Origin: Roseiarcus sp035606915 | Lineage (GTDB): Bacteria > Pseudomonadota > Alphaproteobacteria > Rhizobiales > Beijerinckiaceae | Assembly: GCA_035606915.1 (NCBI GenBank) | Contig: DATNDU010000203.1 | Span: 1-64,000, forward strand | DNA: 64,000 nt | Reading direction: 5' to 3' | Shown: piece by piece, positions 1 to 8,199 of the stretch | Position numbering within the stretch: position 1 is the stretch's first letter | How the letters are laid out: the number at the start of each line of letters is the position of its first letter | The notes under the pieces: model-generated | Seen by the model: only the letters and a program-made list of their open reading frames with translations | Told to the model about the DNA's origin: nothing | Databases searched by the model: none | Program-made: the position numbers and the translations under genes

Positions 1-529
1 CACGGTCCATCGAGGTCAGCAGGATCTCGCCCGCCCCCAGTTCGGCGACCTCGCGCGCGAAGGCGATGGCGTCGATCCCCGTCGGCCGCCGACCGCCGTG
101 GGTGAATATCTCCCAGCGCTCCGGCGCGACCCGCTTGGCGTCTATCGCCACCACCACGCATTGGCTGCCAAACTTTTTGGCCGCCGCGCGCACGAACTGG
201 CGATCCGCCACCGCCGCCGAATTGATCGAGACCTTGTCGGCGCCGGCGAGCAACAGGCGCCGGATGTCCTCGATGGCGCGCACGCCGCCGCCGACGGTGA
301 GCGGCATGAAGCACACCTCCGCCGTGCGTCGCACGACATCGAGCAGGATGCCGCGATCCTCGTGGCTGGCGGCGATATCGAGAAAGCACAATTCATCGGC
401 GCCCGCCTTGTCATAGGCGATGGCGCATTCGACGGGATCGCCGGCGTCGCGCAGATTGACGAAATTGACGCCTTTGACGACGCGGCCGTCCTTAACATCG
501 AGACAGGGAATAACGCGCGATTTGAGCAT
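1..529 (-). CDS. hisF: Imidazole glycerol phosphate synthase subunit HisF, cut by the window edge
   Basis: Cyclase subunit of the HisF-HisH synthase, which makes imidazole glycerol phosphate and AICAR from PRFAR with ammonia supplied by HisH. The N-terminal 176 residues are present and begin MLKSRVIPCLDV, followed by a VKGVNF stretch, an ADELCFLDI strand and the GGGVR phosphate-binding motif, all typical of this (beta/alpha)8 barrel. The catalytic Asp of the first strand (CLDV) is visible. The start ATG overlaps the stop of the upstream small gene as TAATG, so translation is probably coupled. The C-terminus lies outside the window. Confidence 0.96.
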   Translation of the reverse strand, partial: MLKSRVIPCLDVKDGRVVKGVNFVNLRDAGDPVECAIAYDKAGADELCFLDIAASHEDRGILLDVVRRTAEVCFMPLTVGGGVRAIEDIRRLLLAGADKVSINSAAVADRQFVRAAAKKFGSQCVVVAIDAKRVAPERWEIFTHGGRRPTGIDAIAFAREVAELGAGEILLTSMDR

Positions 530-813
530 TATTCGGCGGCGGCGGCGAGCGGACGTTTCATAAACTCCCAAAAGCCTCCCAACATTTGCCCGGCACAGTC
601 GGATGACGAGACATCCGCCACGAAAAAAAGGCGGGAGCCCGCGACATTGAGAAAGCGTCGAGAAATCTCGTTGGAAGACAAATCGCTAGTCAGAAAGCAA
701 ACGTGACCGTCCATTGTATACATCCGGGCGCCCTGATCGAGCGCGTCGACGAACGTCTGTAGGTCGAGATCGGAACCGTTCCCGTCGTCAAAAACCAGCA
801 AATGCCTCTTCAT
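529..813 (-). CDS. Small hypothetical protein inside the his operon
   Basis: A 94-residue protein beginning MKRHLLVFDD, with no signal peptide or membrane segment. It is mostly soluble alpha/beta in character (VCFLTSDLSS, SRLFFVADVSS). I do not recognise the family; the length and a predicted strand-helix pattern are loosely like small nuclease-type or antitoxin-like proteins, but no motif supports that. It overlaps the preceding membrane gene by ATGA and hisF by TAATG, so it is almost certainly translated as part of the histidine operon. Confidence 0.7.
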   Translation of the reverse strand: MKRHLLVFDDGNGSDLDLQTFVDALDQGARMYTMDGHVCFLTSDLSSNEISRRFLNVAGSRLFFVADVSSSDCAGQMLGGFWEFMKRPLAAAAE

Positions 814-1190
814 TGATCGCCTCCGCCGACAAAACCCCGAGGAAGATGTTCGACCCGCGGCGTTTCGCGCGCGGGATTCACGATTTCCGCATTGGCCCCT
901 TTTTCATATATTATCAGTTCCCGCTGCCGAATTCGATATTCCTCGGATTGAAGTCGGTCAGGATCCCGGAAAAGGAACAGGAAGTATGCAATCATCGCCA
1001 GGCCCGGCGGCGCGACGCCGACAAAGAACATGGCGGGTCTCAGCCACGAGTCGCCTGCGAGAAACGACAGAAGCAGCGCAAGCGGGGTAACCAAGCCCAC
1101 CAGCCACAACGCCGGGTTCATGGCGGTGCCAACTACGCGCACCGTTTCTACGCGAGCCGTCGCCGCCTTGACGAAATTGTCGAGCCTCAA
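810..1190 (-). CDS. Small two-helix membrane protein in the his operon
   Basis: A 126-residue protein with two hydrophobic segments, about residues 26-45 (ALWLVGLVTPLALLLSFL) and 52-73 (PAMFFVGVAPPGLAMIAYFL), followed by a charged cytoplasmic tail with RDPDRLQSEEYRIRQREL. The family is not recognised. The start overlaps the hisA stop and the end overlaps the next small gene, so it lies between hisA and hisF in one transcript. An inner-membrane location is inferred from the hydrophobicity. Confidence 0.72.
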   Translation of the reverse strand: MRLDNFVKAATARVETVRVVGTAMNPALWLVGLVTPLALLLSFLAGDSWLRPAMFFVGVAPPGLAMIAYFLFLFRDPDRLQSEEYRIRQRELIIYEKGANAEIVNPARETPRVEHLPRGFVGGGDQ

Positions 1191-1936
1191 CTGCCTGCTC
1201 CGCTCTTCTTCAGCAGCGCCAGCGCCTCGCCCGCATCCAACCGCCCGTCATAGAGCGCCCGCCCCGAGATCGCCCCGGCGAGCTTGGCGCAATCCGGCGC
1301 CAGCAGGCGCTTGACGTCCTCGATCGAAGCCAGCCCGCCCGAGGCGATGACCGGGATCGACAGCGCCTCGGCGAGCGCCACCGTCTGCGCGATGTTGAGC
1401 CCCATCAGCACGCCGTCGCGGGCGATGTCGGTGTAGATGATCGCCGCGACGCCGGAATCCTCGAACATGCGCCCGAGGTCGAGCGCGGAAACTTCGGACT
1501 GCCGCGCCCAGCCTTCAACAGCGACGCGCCCGTCGCGCGCGTCGATGCCGACGGCGATCTGACCGGGATAGAGCCGCGCCGCCTCGCGCACGAAATCCGG
1601 GTCCTTCAGCGCCGCTGTGCCGATGATGACGCGCGAGACGCCCTTATCCAGCCAGCCGGCTGCGGTGCGCAGATCGCGCACGCCGCCGCCCAACTGCACC
1701 TTCATCCCGGTCGCTGCGAGAATGTGCTCGACGGCGTTCGCATTGACCGGCGCGCCGGCGAAAGCGCCATCGAGATCGACGACGTGGAGATAGCCGAAGC
1801 CCTGGCGCTCGAAGGTCGCAGCCTGCGCCGCCGGGTCGACGTTGAACACCGTCGCCTGTTGCATGTCGCCGCGCACCAGGCGCACGCATTCGCCGTTCTT
1901 CAGATCGATGGCGGGGAACAGGATCACGGGCGCCAC
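1187..1936 (-). CDS. hisA: ProFAR isomerase HisA
   Basis: 1-(5-phosphoribosyl)-5-[(5-phosphoribosylamino)methylideneamino]imidazole-4-carboxamide isomerase, the fourth step of histidine synthesis. It has 249 residues, the normal length. The first-strand catalytic Asp is D11 (FPAIDLKNGECVRL) and the second catalytic Asp is D132 (GIDARDG). Phosphate-binding motifs LGGGVRD (near 82) and IASGGLAS are present. It overlaps hisH by 13 bases, consistent with operonic coupling. Confidence 0.97.
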   Translation of the reverse strand: MAPVILFPAIDLKNGECVRLVRGDMQQATVFNVDPAAQAATFERQGFGYLHVVDLDGAFAGAPVNANAVEHILAATGMKVQLGGGVRDLRTAAGWLDKGVSRVIIGTAALKDPDFVREAARLYPGQIAVGIDARDGRVAVEGWARQSEVSALDLGRMFEDSGVAAIIYTDIARDGVLMGLNIAQTVALAEALSIPVIASGGLASIEDVKRLLAPDCAKLAGAISGRALYDGRLDAGEALALLKKSGAGS

Positions 1937-2565
1937 TTCAGGAAATTGCCGATCAGCGCCAGCCCCAGGGCCTGGCTCTTTTCGGGATGGAACTGCGTGC
2001 CGGCGATATTGTCGCGCGCGACCAGGGCGGTGATCGGGCCGCCGTAATCGGCGCTCGCCACGACATCGGCGGGCTCAGCCGCATAGAGTTGATAGGAATG
2101 CACGAAATAGGCGTGCAGGCCCGGCCTCACGCCGTCGAGCAGCGCGTGCGGGCGGCGGATGTCGAGCGTGTTCCAGCCCATATGCGGAATTTTGAGCGCC
2201 GGGTCGGACGGGCGGATCGCCGCGACGTCGCCGGCAATCCAGCCAAGGCCCGCCACGACCTCGTGCTCCAGCCCGCGCGTCGCCAGCAATTGCATGCCGA
2301 CGCAGATGCCGAGGAACGGCGCGCCCTGCCGGGCCACCCGCTCGGTCATCGCCTCGGCCATGCCGGTGGCGGCGTCGAGCCCGCGCCGGCAATCGGCGAA
2401 GGCGCCGACGCCCGGCAATACGATACGGTCGGCGCCGCGCACGAAATCGGCATCCGCCGTCACCCGCACTTCAGCGGCGAGCCCCGCCTCGCGGGCGGCG
2501 CGCTCGAACGCCTTGTGGGCGGAATGCAGATTGCCGGAACCGTAATCGACGATCGCCACTTTCAT
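1924..2565 (-). CDS. hisH: Glutamine amidotransferase subunit HisH
   Basis: Class I glutamine amidotransferase that feeds ammonia to HisF. It has 213 residues. The nucleophile is C88 in LGICVGMQLL; the His-Glu pair is H193 and E195 in QFHPEKSQ; the oxyanion-strand motif VLPGVGAF lies near residue 49. The start overlaps the end of the DUF2628 gene by four bases, and the gene lies directly before hisA. Confidence 0.97.
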   Translation of the reverse strand: MKVAIVDYGSGNLHSAHKAFERAAREAGLAAEVRVTADADFVRGADRIVLPGVGAFADCRRGLDAATGMAEAMTERVARQGAPFLGICVGMQLLATRGLEHEVVAGLGWIAGDVAAIRPSDPALKIPHMGWNTLDIRRPHALLDGVRPGLHAYFVHSYQLYAAEPADVVASADYGGPITALVARDNIAGTQFHPEKSQALGLALIGNFLKWRP

Positions 2566-3017
2566 CGGCCGGGTTCCGGAAACAGGCCAATGACGTCGGG
2601 TGAGGCCGCCGGCGCGCCGCGCCGCGGCGCCGGTGGCGCCGGATGCAGCACACGTTCGAGATAGACCTTCTCCGCCTCCAGCGCACTGCCGGCGAACACC
2701 ACGTCGACGAGCGGCTGGCTGCCGCGATCGCGCGCGCCGATGGCGAGCGCCCTGCCCTCAAGCCCGAGATAGAGATGGCCGAGCACGACCAGCGCCGTCG
2801 CCGCGCCAAGGCCGAGACAGCCGGAGGTCGCCAGGCCGACGACAGCCGCCACCAGCACCACATAAACCGCCAGCGCCGCCCAGGCCCCGCGCAGCAGCAG
2901 CCACAACGGCCCGAAAACCAGCGCCGCCAGGGAAAACCCGGTCCGCGCCGCGCGCGCGCCTTCGAGATCGCCGATCGCCTCGGTAGCGCGAGGCGCATGA
3001 ATCGCAAACAGTTTCAT
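2562..3017 (-). CDS. DUF2628 membrane protein between hisB and hisH
   Basis: A 151-residue protein starting MKLFAIHAPR. An in-frame upstream start exists, but the conserved family N-terminus begins here. It has a cluster of hydrophobic segments around residues 28-85 (FSLAALVFGPLWLLLRGAW, ALAVYVVLVAAVVGLATSG) typical of DUF2628, and a Pro/Arg-rich tail. This family sits between hisB and hisH in many Rhizobiales; its function is unknown. Inner-membrane location is inferred. Confidence 0.85.
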   Translation of the reverse strand: MKLFAIHAPRATEAIGDLEGARAARTGFSLAALVFGPLWLLLRGAWAALAVYVVLVAAVVGLATSGCLGLGAATALVVLGHLYLGLEGRALAIGARDRGSQPLVDVVFAGSALEAEKVYLERVLHPAPPAPRRGAPAASPDVIGLFPEPGR

Positions 3018-3049
3018 TCCACCCGCCGCAGGTTGTGGGGCGCCCGCCG

Positions 3050-3637
3050 TCAGAGCGCGCCTTTCGTCGAGGGCACTCGCGAAGACTGCCGGGCGTCGAT
3101 CGCAAGCGCCGCGCCAAGCGCCCGCGCCACGCCCTTGAAGCACGATTCCGCGATATGATGGCTGTTGGCGCCGTATAACGTCTCGATATGCAGCGTCAGG
3201 CCGCCGTTGATCGCGAACGCCTGGAAAAACTCGCGCACCAGTTCGGTGTCGAAGGTTCCGATCTTCGGCGTCGGGAATTCGGCGCCAAACACCAGGAACG
3301 GCCGGCCGGAGACGTCGACGGCGACGCGCGTCAGCGCCTCATCCATCGGCAGCAGACAATCGGCGTAGCGCGTCAGCCCGCGCTTGTCGCCCAGCGCCTG
3401 CTTGAGCGCCTGGCCGAGCGCGATGCCGACATCCTCGACGGTGTGGTGGTCGTCAATATGCAAGTCGCCCTTGGCGCTCACGTTCATATCGATGAGCGAG
3501 TGACGGGCGAGTTGATCGAGCATGTGGTCGAAAAAGCCGACGCCGGTCGCCACCTTCGCCACGCCGGCGCCGTCGAGGTCAATCTCGACGGCGATCTCCG
3601 TCTCATTGGTCTTGCGGGTCACCGCTGCCTTGCGCAT
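3050..3637 (-). CDS. hisB: Imidazoleglycerol-phosphate dehydratase HisB
   Basis: Mn-dependent dehydratase of histidine biosynthesis, single-function form, 195 residues from MRKAAVTRKT. The two metal-binding repeats are visible as DHMLDQLARHSLID with HIDDHHTVEDVG and, in the second half, the SHHIAESCFKG stretch. The chosen ATG at 3637 is preceded by a GAGAG ribosome-binding site; a longer in-frame extension lacks family similarity. It is the first his gene here, about 60 bases after an amidase on the same strand. Confidence 0.96.
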   Translation of the reverse strand: MRKAAVTRKTNETEIAVEIDLDGAGVAKVATGVGFFDHMLDQLARHSLIDMNVSAKGDLHIDDHHTVEDVGIALGQALKQALGDKRGLTRYADCLLPMDEALTRVAVDVSGRPFLVFGAEFPTPKIGTFDTELVREFFQAFAINGGLTLHIETLYGANSHHIAESCFKGVARALGAALAIDARQSSRVPSTKGAL

Positions 3638-3699
3638 GCCACTCTCTCGCCCAAAGTTTGGGCTGCGATTAGCAAGACTTGCGCCGGAAGGCCAGCCGC

Positions 3700-5088
3700 T
3701 CAGGACGGCGACGGCCACGCAAGCATCGGAGCCGAGCGGATTTCCTCATACGCTCGCGCCAGCGCCAGCACGCCGAGATCGTCGAAACGCTTACCGACGA
3801 TCTGCAAGCCGATCGGCAATCCCCGCGCATCGAAGCCGGCGTTGATCGACGCCGCCGGCTGGCCCGACATGTTGAAGGCGACGGTGAAGCCGATATGCGG
3901 GAACGGGTTCAGCGGGTCCTCGCTCGGGCTCGCCCAGTCCGCCGCATAGGCCGTCATCGGCGCCGTCGGGCTGATGAGAAAGTCGAACGGCGAAGTCGCT
4001 TTGACCGCGAGCGCCGCGAATTCCTGGATGCGGCCGAAGCCCGAGAACACCGTCTCGCCGGAAAGACCGCGCGCCGATTCCGCCCAGGCGCGGATGTACG
4101 GCAGCACCTTGTCGCGCTTGGACGGCGGCAGCGCGTCGATATCCATCATCGAGCGCATGCGCCAGAACAGGTCGAGCCCGTCGAGCATCTCTTGCCGGAA
4201 AAACGGCCCGACCGGCTCGACGATCGCCCCGGCGGCGGCGAAATCGCGCCCCGCCCGCTCGATCGCCTGCCGCACCTGCGGGTCCGGCCGCTGGCCGCAG
4301 CCGATCTCGGCCACCAGCCCAATGCGCACGCCCTTGAGCTTGGCCGGCGCGACGCGCCAATCCAGCTTCTCCGGCGGCAGACTCATATAATCGCGCGTGT
4401 CCGGCAGCGACAGCGTCGCCATCATCAGCGCGGCGTCGTCGACGGTGCGCGTCAGCGGCCCGGCGACGCGGCCGATATAGGGCGGGTCGATCGGCACGCG
4501 GCCGGCGCTCGGCTTGAGGCCGAAAAGCCCGCACCAGCTTGCCGGCAGGCGCACCGAACCGCCGATGTCGGTGCCCAGATGCAGCGGTCCGTAGCCCGCC
4601 GCGCCCGCCGCCCCGGCGCCGGCCGAGGAGCCGCCGGGGTTGCGCGACACGTCCCACGGATTGCGGGCGAGCGCGTGGAAGCTCGACAAACCCGACGACA
4701 ACATGCCGTAATCGGGCATCGTCGTCTTAGCGAAGACAATCGCCCCCGCCTCGCGCAGCCGCGCCGCCGGCGGCGCGTCCACCGGCGACGGCGTCAGCTC
4801 GCTCGCCGCCGTGCCGACCGGCTTCGGCTCGCCGCGGGTGGCGATATTGTCCTTCAACGTCGCCGGCACGCCGTCGAGCGCGCCCTTCGGTTCGCCCTTC
4901 GCCCAACGCGCCGTCGCCGCCTGCGCCTCGGCAAGCGCCCGCTCCGGCGCGAACAGATAGGTGGCGTGGATGCGAGGCTCGCAGGCCTCCACACGCGCGA
5001 TCACGTCGCGCATGACCTCGACGGGCGAAAACGTGCGCGCGGCGAAGCCTTCGAGCAACGCCGCCGCGCTCAACTCATTCAGTTTCAA
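3700..5088 (-). CDS. Amidase (amidase-signature family)
   Basis: Amidase-signature hydrolase of 462 residues. The Lys-cisSer-Ser triad is recognisable: Lys in GVPATLKDNIA, Ser in GGSSAGAGAAGAAGYG and Ser in GTDIGGSVRLPASWCG. The substrate is unknown; the neighbouring peptide-type binding protein suggests an imported amide or small peptide. The start is TTG (MKLNELSAAALLEG) because no ATG lies in frame at the family N-terminus; the likely ribosome-binding site GTGAGG lies in the last unit of the 21-bp repeat just upstream. Confidence 0.9.
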   Translation of the reverse strand: MKLNELSAAALLEGFAARTFSPVEVMRDVIARVEACEPRIHATYLFAPERALAEAQAATARWAKGEPKGALDGVPATLKDNIATRGEPKPVGTAASELTPSPVDAPPAARLREAGAIVFAKTTMPDYGMLSSGLSSFHALARNPWDVSRNPGGSSAGAGAAGAAGYGPLHLGTDIGGSVRLPASWCGLFGLKPSAGRVPIDPPYIGRVAGPLTRTVDDAALMMATLSLPDTRDYMSLPPEKLDWRVAPAKLKGVRIGLVAEIGCGQRPDPQVRQAIERAGRDFAAAGAIVEPVGPFFRQEMLDGLDLFWRMRSMMDIDALPPSKRDKVLPYIRAWAESARGLSGETVFSGFGRIQEFAALAVKATSPFDFLISPTAPMTAYAADWASPSEDPLNPFPHIGFTVAFNMSGQPAASINAGFDARGLPIGLQIVGKRFDDLGVLALARAYEEIRSAPMLAWPSPS

Positions 5089-5100
5089 CTTAAGAACCTC

Positions 5101-5174
5101 ACTTCCAAGACTTCAACGCCCACTTCCAAGACTTCAACGCTCACTTCCAAGACTTCAAAACTTACTTCCAAGAC
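5101..5174. repeat. 21-bp tandem repeat, about 3.5 copies
   Basis: Unit ACTTCCAAGACTTCAACGCYC repeats at 5101-5121, 5122-5142, 5143-5163 (diverged end) and partially 5164-5174. It starts inside the last codons of the binding-protein gene (Ser-Trp-Lys-stop on the minus strand), runs through the intergenic gap and ends at the ribosome-binding site of the amidase. It looks like slippage duplication of the gene terminus. Confidence 0.92.
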
Positions 5175-6655
5175 ATCGCCGAGAGATCGTTGGCGAAGAT
5201 CGGCGCGTTCTTCCACAGCCCCTTGAGCTTGGCGTCGGCGACGACGACATTGGGAAGCTGGAACAGGAAGCCGTTGACGCAATCCTCGGCCAGCTTCTTC
5301 TGCGCCGCGACCAGCGCCGCCTTGTAGGCGGCCAGATCCGGCGCCTCCTCCCAAGTCTTGATGATGGCCTGGAACGCCTTGCTGTCGTAGCCGAAATAAT
5401 AGTTGGGGTTGGCGTAGATGGCGATATCGAGCGGCTCGACGTGGCTGATGATGGTCAGGTCGAAATTGTGGTTGGTGTAGACGTTCGACAGCCATTGCGC
5501 CCATTCGACGTTCTCGATCTTGGCCTGGATGCCGACGTCGGCGAGTTCGGCGGCGATGATCTCGCCGCCCTGGCGCGCATAGGCCGGCGGCGGCAACGTC
5601 AGCGTCAGGCTGAGCGGCGTCTTCACCCCGGCCTCCTTGAGCAGTTCCTTGGCCTTGGCGGGGTCATGCGGATACATGCCGGTCAGATCGACATAGCCGG
5701 GATCGTTCGGCGTCAGATGGCTGCCGATCGGCGTGCCGAGACCGTTCGAGGCGCCGTCGATGATCGCCTTGCGGTCTAGCGCATAAGCGATCGCTTGCCG
5801 CACCTTCAACTCGTTGAGCGGCGCTTTGCGATTGTTCATCGCCAGGATGGTCTTGCCCTCGGTGCCGCCGATCAGCACCTGGAAACGCGGATCGCTCTTG
5901 AACTGATCGAGCGCGGACGCGGTGATGCGCGGGAAGGCGTCGACGTCGCCGGAAAGCACGGCGGCGGTCTCGGCGGCGGGATCGGAGATGAACTTGAAGG
6001 TGGCGTGCTTGATGGCGATCTTCGAAGGCTCGCGATAGCCGTCCCAGGCGTCGAGGGTCAGCGACGCGCCCTTGTTCCAGCTTGCCAGCTTGTACGGTCC
6101 GGTGCCGACGGGGTGGTTGGCTTCGTCGGCGGCGCTCTTCGGATCGAGGATGACGGCGGTGTTGTAGCCGAGATGGGTCAACGCCGAAAAGCTCGGCTCG
6201 CCGAAGGTCAGCGTCACCTTGGCCGGATCGCTATCGTCGATCGATTTGATCGAGGCGAAGAACGCTTTGTCCTTGTTGGTGGAATCCTTGGCGGCGAAGC
6301 GCTCGAAGGAGAACTTGACATCCTTCGAGGTGAACGGCTCGCCGTCTTGGAATTTAACGCCCTTCCTCAGCGTGAGGGTCAGCGTCTTCAGATCCTTGGA
6401 GAACATCCAGGACTCAGCGAGCAGCGGCGTGACCGAGAAATCCTCGTTGATTTTCGTCAGCCCCTCGAACACGTTGTAATGGACGATCTCGCCAATCGCG
6501 GCGGCCGGTTTGGTGGTGGGATCGAGGCCTGGCGGCTCCAGCGTCAGGCCGATGGTGACGCTGTCCTTGGCGTCAGCGGCTGAGACGCCAAGCAGAAGCG
6601 CGGCGGAGACGCCGGCCAGCAGCGAGGCGGCGAGAACGGCGAGGCGAGACGACAT
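5162..6655 (-). CDS. Peptide-type ABC transporter periplasmic binding protein
   Basis: Family 5 extracellular solute-binding protein (DppA/OppA type), 497 residues. The start at 6655 is chosen for the GGGGGAA ribosome-binding site and because it gives a clean signal peptide (residues 1-30, LAASLLAGVSAALLLGVSAADA). Family features include LTLEPPGLDP, VHYNVFEGLTKIN, LAESWMFSKD, and VGTGPYKLASWNKG. No permease or ATPase gene is adjacent, so it is an orphan binding protein or works with a distant system. The final codons are the source of the 21-bp repeat; the amidase follows on the same strand. Confidence 0.92.
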   Translation of the reverse strand: MSSRLAVLAASLLAGVSAALLLGVSAADAKDSVTIGLTLEPPGLDPTTKPAAAIGEIVHYNVFEGLTKINEDFSVTPLLAESWMFSKDLKTLTLTLRKGVKFQDGEPFTSKDVKFSFERFAAKDSTNKDKAFFASIKSIDDSDPAKVTLTFGEPSFSALTHLGYNTAVILDPKSAADEANHPVGTGPYKLASWNKGASLTLDAWDGYREPSKIAIKHATFKFISDPAAETAAVLSGDVDAFPRITASALDQFKSDPRFQVLIGGTEGKTILAMNNRKAPLNELKVRQAIAYALDRKAIIDGASNGLGTPIGSHLTPNDPGYVDLTGMYPHDPAKAKELLKEAGVKTPLSLTLTLPPPAYARQGGEIIAAELADVGIQAKIENVEWAQWLSNVYTNHNFDLTIISHVEPLDIAIYANPNYYFGYDSKAFQAIIKTWEEAPDLAAYKAALVAAQKKLAEDCVNGFLFQLPNVVVADAKLKGLWKNAPIFANDLSAMSWK

Positions 6656-6719
6656 GAACTTCCCCCAAATCCAGCGGCTTTTCCCATCCGCGGCGCCGAC
6701 TTTACCACCGGGCCGGGCC

Positions 6720-7202
6720 ATGCGGTCAAGCGGCGCTCGCCGCGACGCAATGCCTTGGCCGCCTTATTCCTATCGCGCCGATCCCGCCGTGCCGGCGTTC
6801 GACGACGCACGGCCGCTGGCGCTGGTGGACGGCGAATGCGCGTTGTGTTCGCGCATGGCGCGCCTCGTCTGCCGTCTGGACCGCAAGCAGGAATTCCGCA
6901 TCGCGCCGGTGCAAAGCCCGCTCGGCCGCGCGCTGCTCGCCCATTACGGCCTCGATGCCGACGACCCCGTGAGTTGGCTCTATCTCATCGACGGACGCGC
7001 CTATGGCGAACTCGACGCCGTGGCGCGCGCCGGGCGGCGGCTCGGCGGTCTCGGCCTCATCGCCGCCCCGCTCGGCTGGGCGCCACGCGCGATCCGGGCG
7101 CCGCTCTACGACTACGTCGCGAGGCGGCGCATCCGCTGGTTCGGCCGCGCCGACCTCTGCGCCCTGCCCGACGCCGCTTTGCGCCGCCGGCTGCTCCCTT
7201 GA
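6720..7202 (+). CDS. DCC-family thiol protein (DUF393)
   Basis: Small protein of the DUF393 / DCC group, thioredoxin-like and named for an N-terminal DxxCxxC motif, seen here as VDGECALCSRM about residue 31. The downstream stretch FRIAPVQSPLGRALLAHYGL and the WLYLIDGRAY strand are characteristic. 160 residues from the ATG at 6720; an ATG at 6750 is equally possible and neither has a strong ribosome-binding site. It is convergent with the TPR lipoprotein gene. The substrate is unknown. Confidence 0.82.
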   Translation: MRSSGARRDAMPWPPYSYRADPAVPAFDDARPLALVDGECALCSRMARLVCRLDRKQEFRIAPVQSPLGRALLAHYGLDADDPVSWLYLIDGRAYGELDAVARAGRRLGGLGLIAAPLGWAPRAIRAPLYDYVARRRIRWFGRADLCALPDAALRRRLLP

Positions 7203-7219
7203 TGCAGTCGCACCTACGA

Positions 7220-7317
7220 TTTGCGAGCGAAGGGCTCGCAAACGACGGCGCGAAATTCTTGTGAGCGGTAAGGCGATTTCGCGCCAATGGAATACGGCTT
7301 TCTGCCGAAAACCGTAT
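7220..7317. terminator. Three successive hairpins between convergent genes
   Basis: Perfect inverted repeats: TTTGCGAGC (7220) with GCTCGCAAA (7234), 5-base loop; GGCGCGAAAT (7247) with ATTTCGCGCC (7276), 19-base loop; ATACGG (7292) with CCGTAT (7312), with an inner TTTC/GAAA pair. They fill the 115-base gap between a plus-strand and a minus-strand gene, so a bidirectional terminator is the simplest reading, although long U runs are absent. Confidence 0.6.
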
Positions 7318-8144
7318 CAGCCGAGCCGGCGCAACCCGTCGCGGGCGAGGGCGTTCTGCGGATCGACCTCCATGGCGCGATTGTAGGATTCGACCGCCTT
7401 GGCCTTGTTGCCCTGCTTCTCATAGGCGACGCCGAGATTGGCCCAGCTCTCGGCGTCGTGGTTGTTGACGTTGAGCGCGGCGTTGAAATCGTCGATGGCG
7501 GCGGCGTATTTGCCGGTGGCGATCAGGCATTGGCCGCGCGCCTGGTAAGGCGCCGCGACGAACGGGTTGCGGTCGATGGCGTTGTTGAAATCGGTGATGG
7601 CGTGCACGCAATCGCCCTGGCGCTGATAGATGAGGCCGCGCGCATGAAAGGCCTGCGCATCCTCCGGCCGCAGCCGAATCGCCGAGTTGAGGTCGGCCAT
7701 CGCGTCCTGGTAATGGCCCTCCGTGCGCAACAGGTTGCCGCGGCCGAGATAAGCGGCGGGATAGTTCGGATTGGCGACGATGGCGCTGTTGAAATCGGCG
7801 AGCGCGAGATTTTCCTTCTCGATCTGGCGATAGGCCAGCGCGCGATTCGTATAGGCCTCGGCGAATTTTGGGTTGAGTTTGATCGCGGTGGAGAAATCGC
7901 CGATCGCGCTCTGGTAGTCGCCGTTGCGAGCGTAGGCGATGCCGCGCTGGTTGTAGGCGACGGGATCGTTGGGCCGGCGCGTGACGACGTCGCTCAGCGA
8001 GGCGATATTGACGGAGGCGGTTTGCGGATTGTCGGGATCGCGCTCGGCGACATTGGGCGCGGACATCGGCGACAACGATTCGCAGGCGCTCAGGCTCAGG
8101 CCGAGCGCGGCAACCAGCGCCAGCCAGACTTTACGTGTCGGCAT
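7317..8144 (-). CDS. Tetratricopeptide-repeat lipoprotein
   Basis: A 275-residue protein with a lipoprotein signal peptide; the lipobox is LSAC with the acylated cysteine at C21. It is followed by about six TPR units from residue 60 (for example PVAYNQRGIAYARNGDYQSA, PKFAEAYTNRALAYRQIEKE, DAESWANLGVAYEKQGNKA). It resembles NlpI-like outer-membrane TPR lipoproteins of Rhizobiales, which scaffold envelope proteins. The exact partner is not evident. Confidence 0.9.
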   Translation of the reverse strand: MPTRKVWLALVAALGLSLSACESLSPMSAPNVAERDPDNPQTASVNIASLSDVVTRRPNDPVAYNQRGIAYARNGDYQSAIGDFSTAIKLNPKFAEAYTNRALAYRQIEKENLALADFNSAIVANPNYPAAYLGRGNLLRTEGHYQDAMADLNSAIRLRPEDAQAFHARGLIYQRQGDCVHAITDFNNAIDRNPFVAAPYQARGQCLIATGKYAAAIDDFNAALNVNNHDAESWANLGVAYEKQGNKAKAVESYNRAMEVDPQNALARDGLRRLG

Positions 8145-8199
8145 TCGAAGTCCCTCCTGACGGCGCCGCGACCGCCACCCGGCGTCAGCGGGCGACGGA

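Noticed and set aside
5101..5174. Tandem repeats as a CRISPR array
   Set aside because: Units are directly adjacent without unique spacers and arise from the end of a coding sequence.
3679..5226. 515-residue plus-strand frame over the amidase and repeat
   Set aside because: Arg-rich shadow of the amidase; its end only translates the tandem repeat as repeating TSKTSTP-like peptides.
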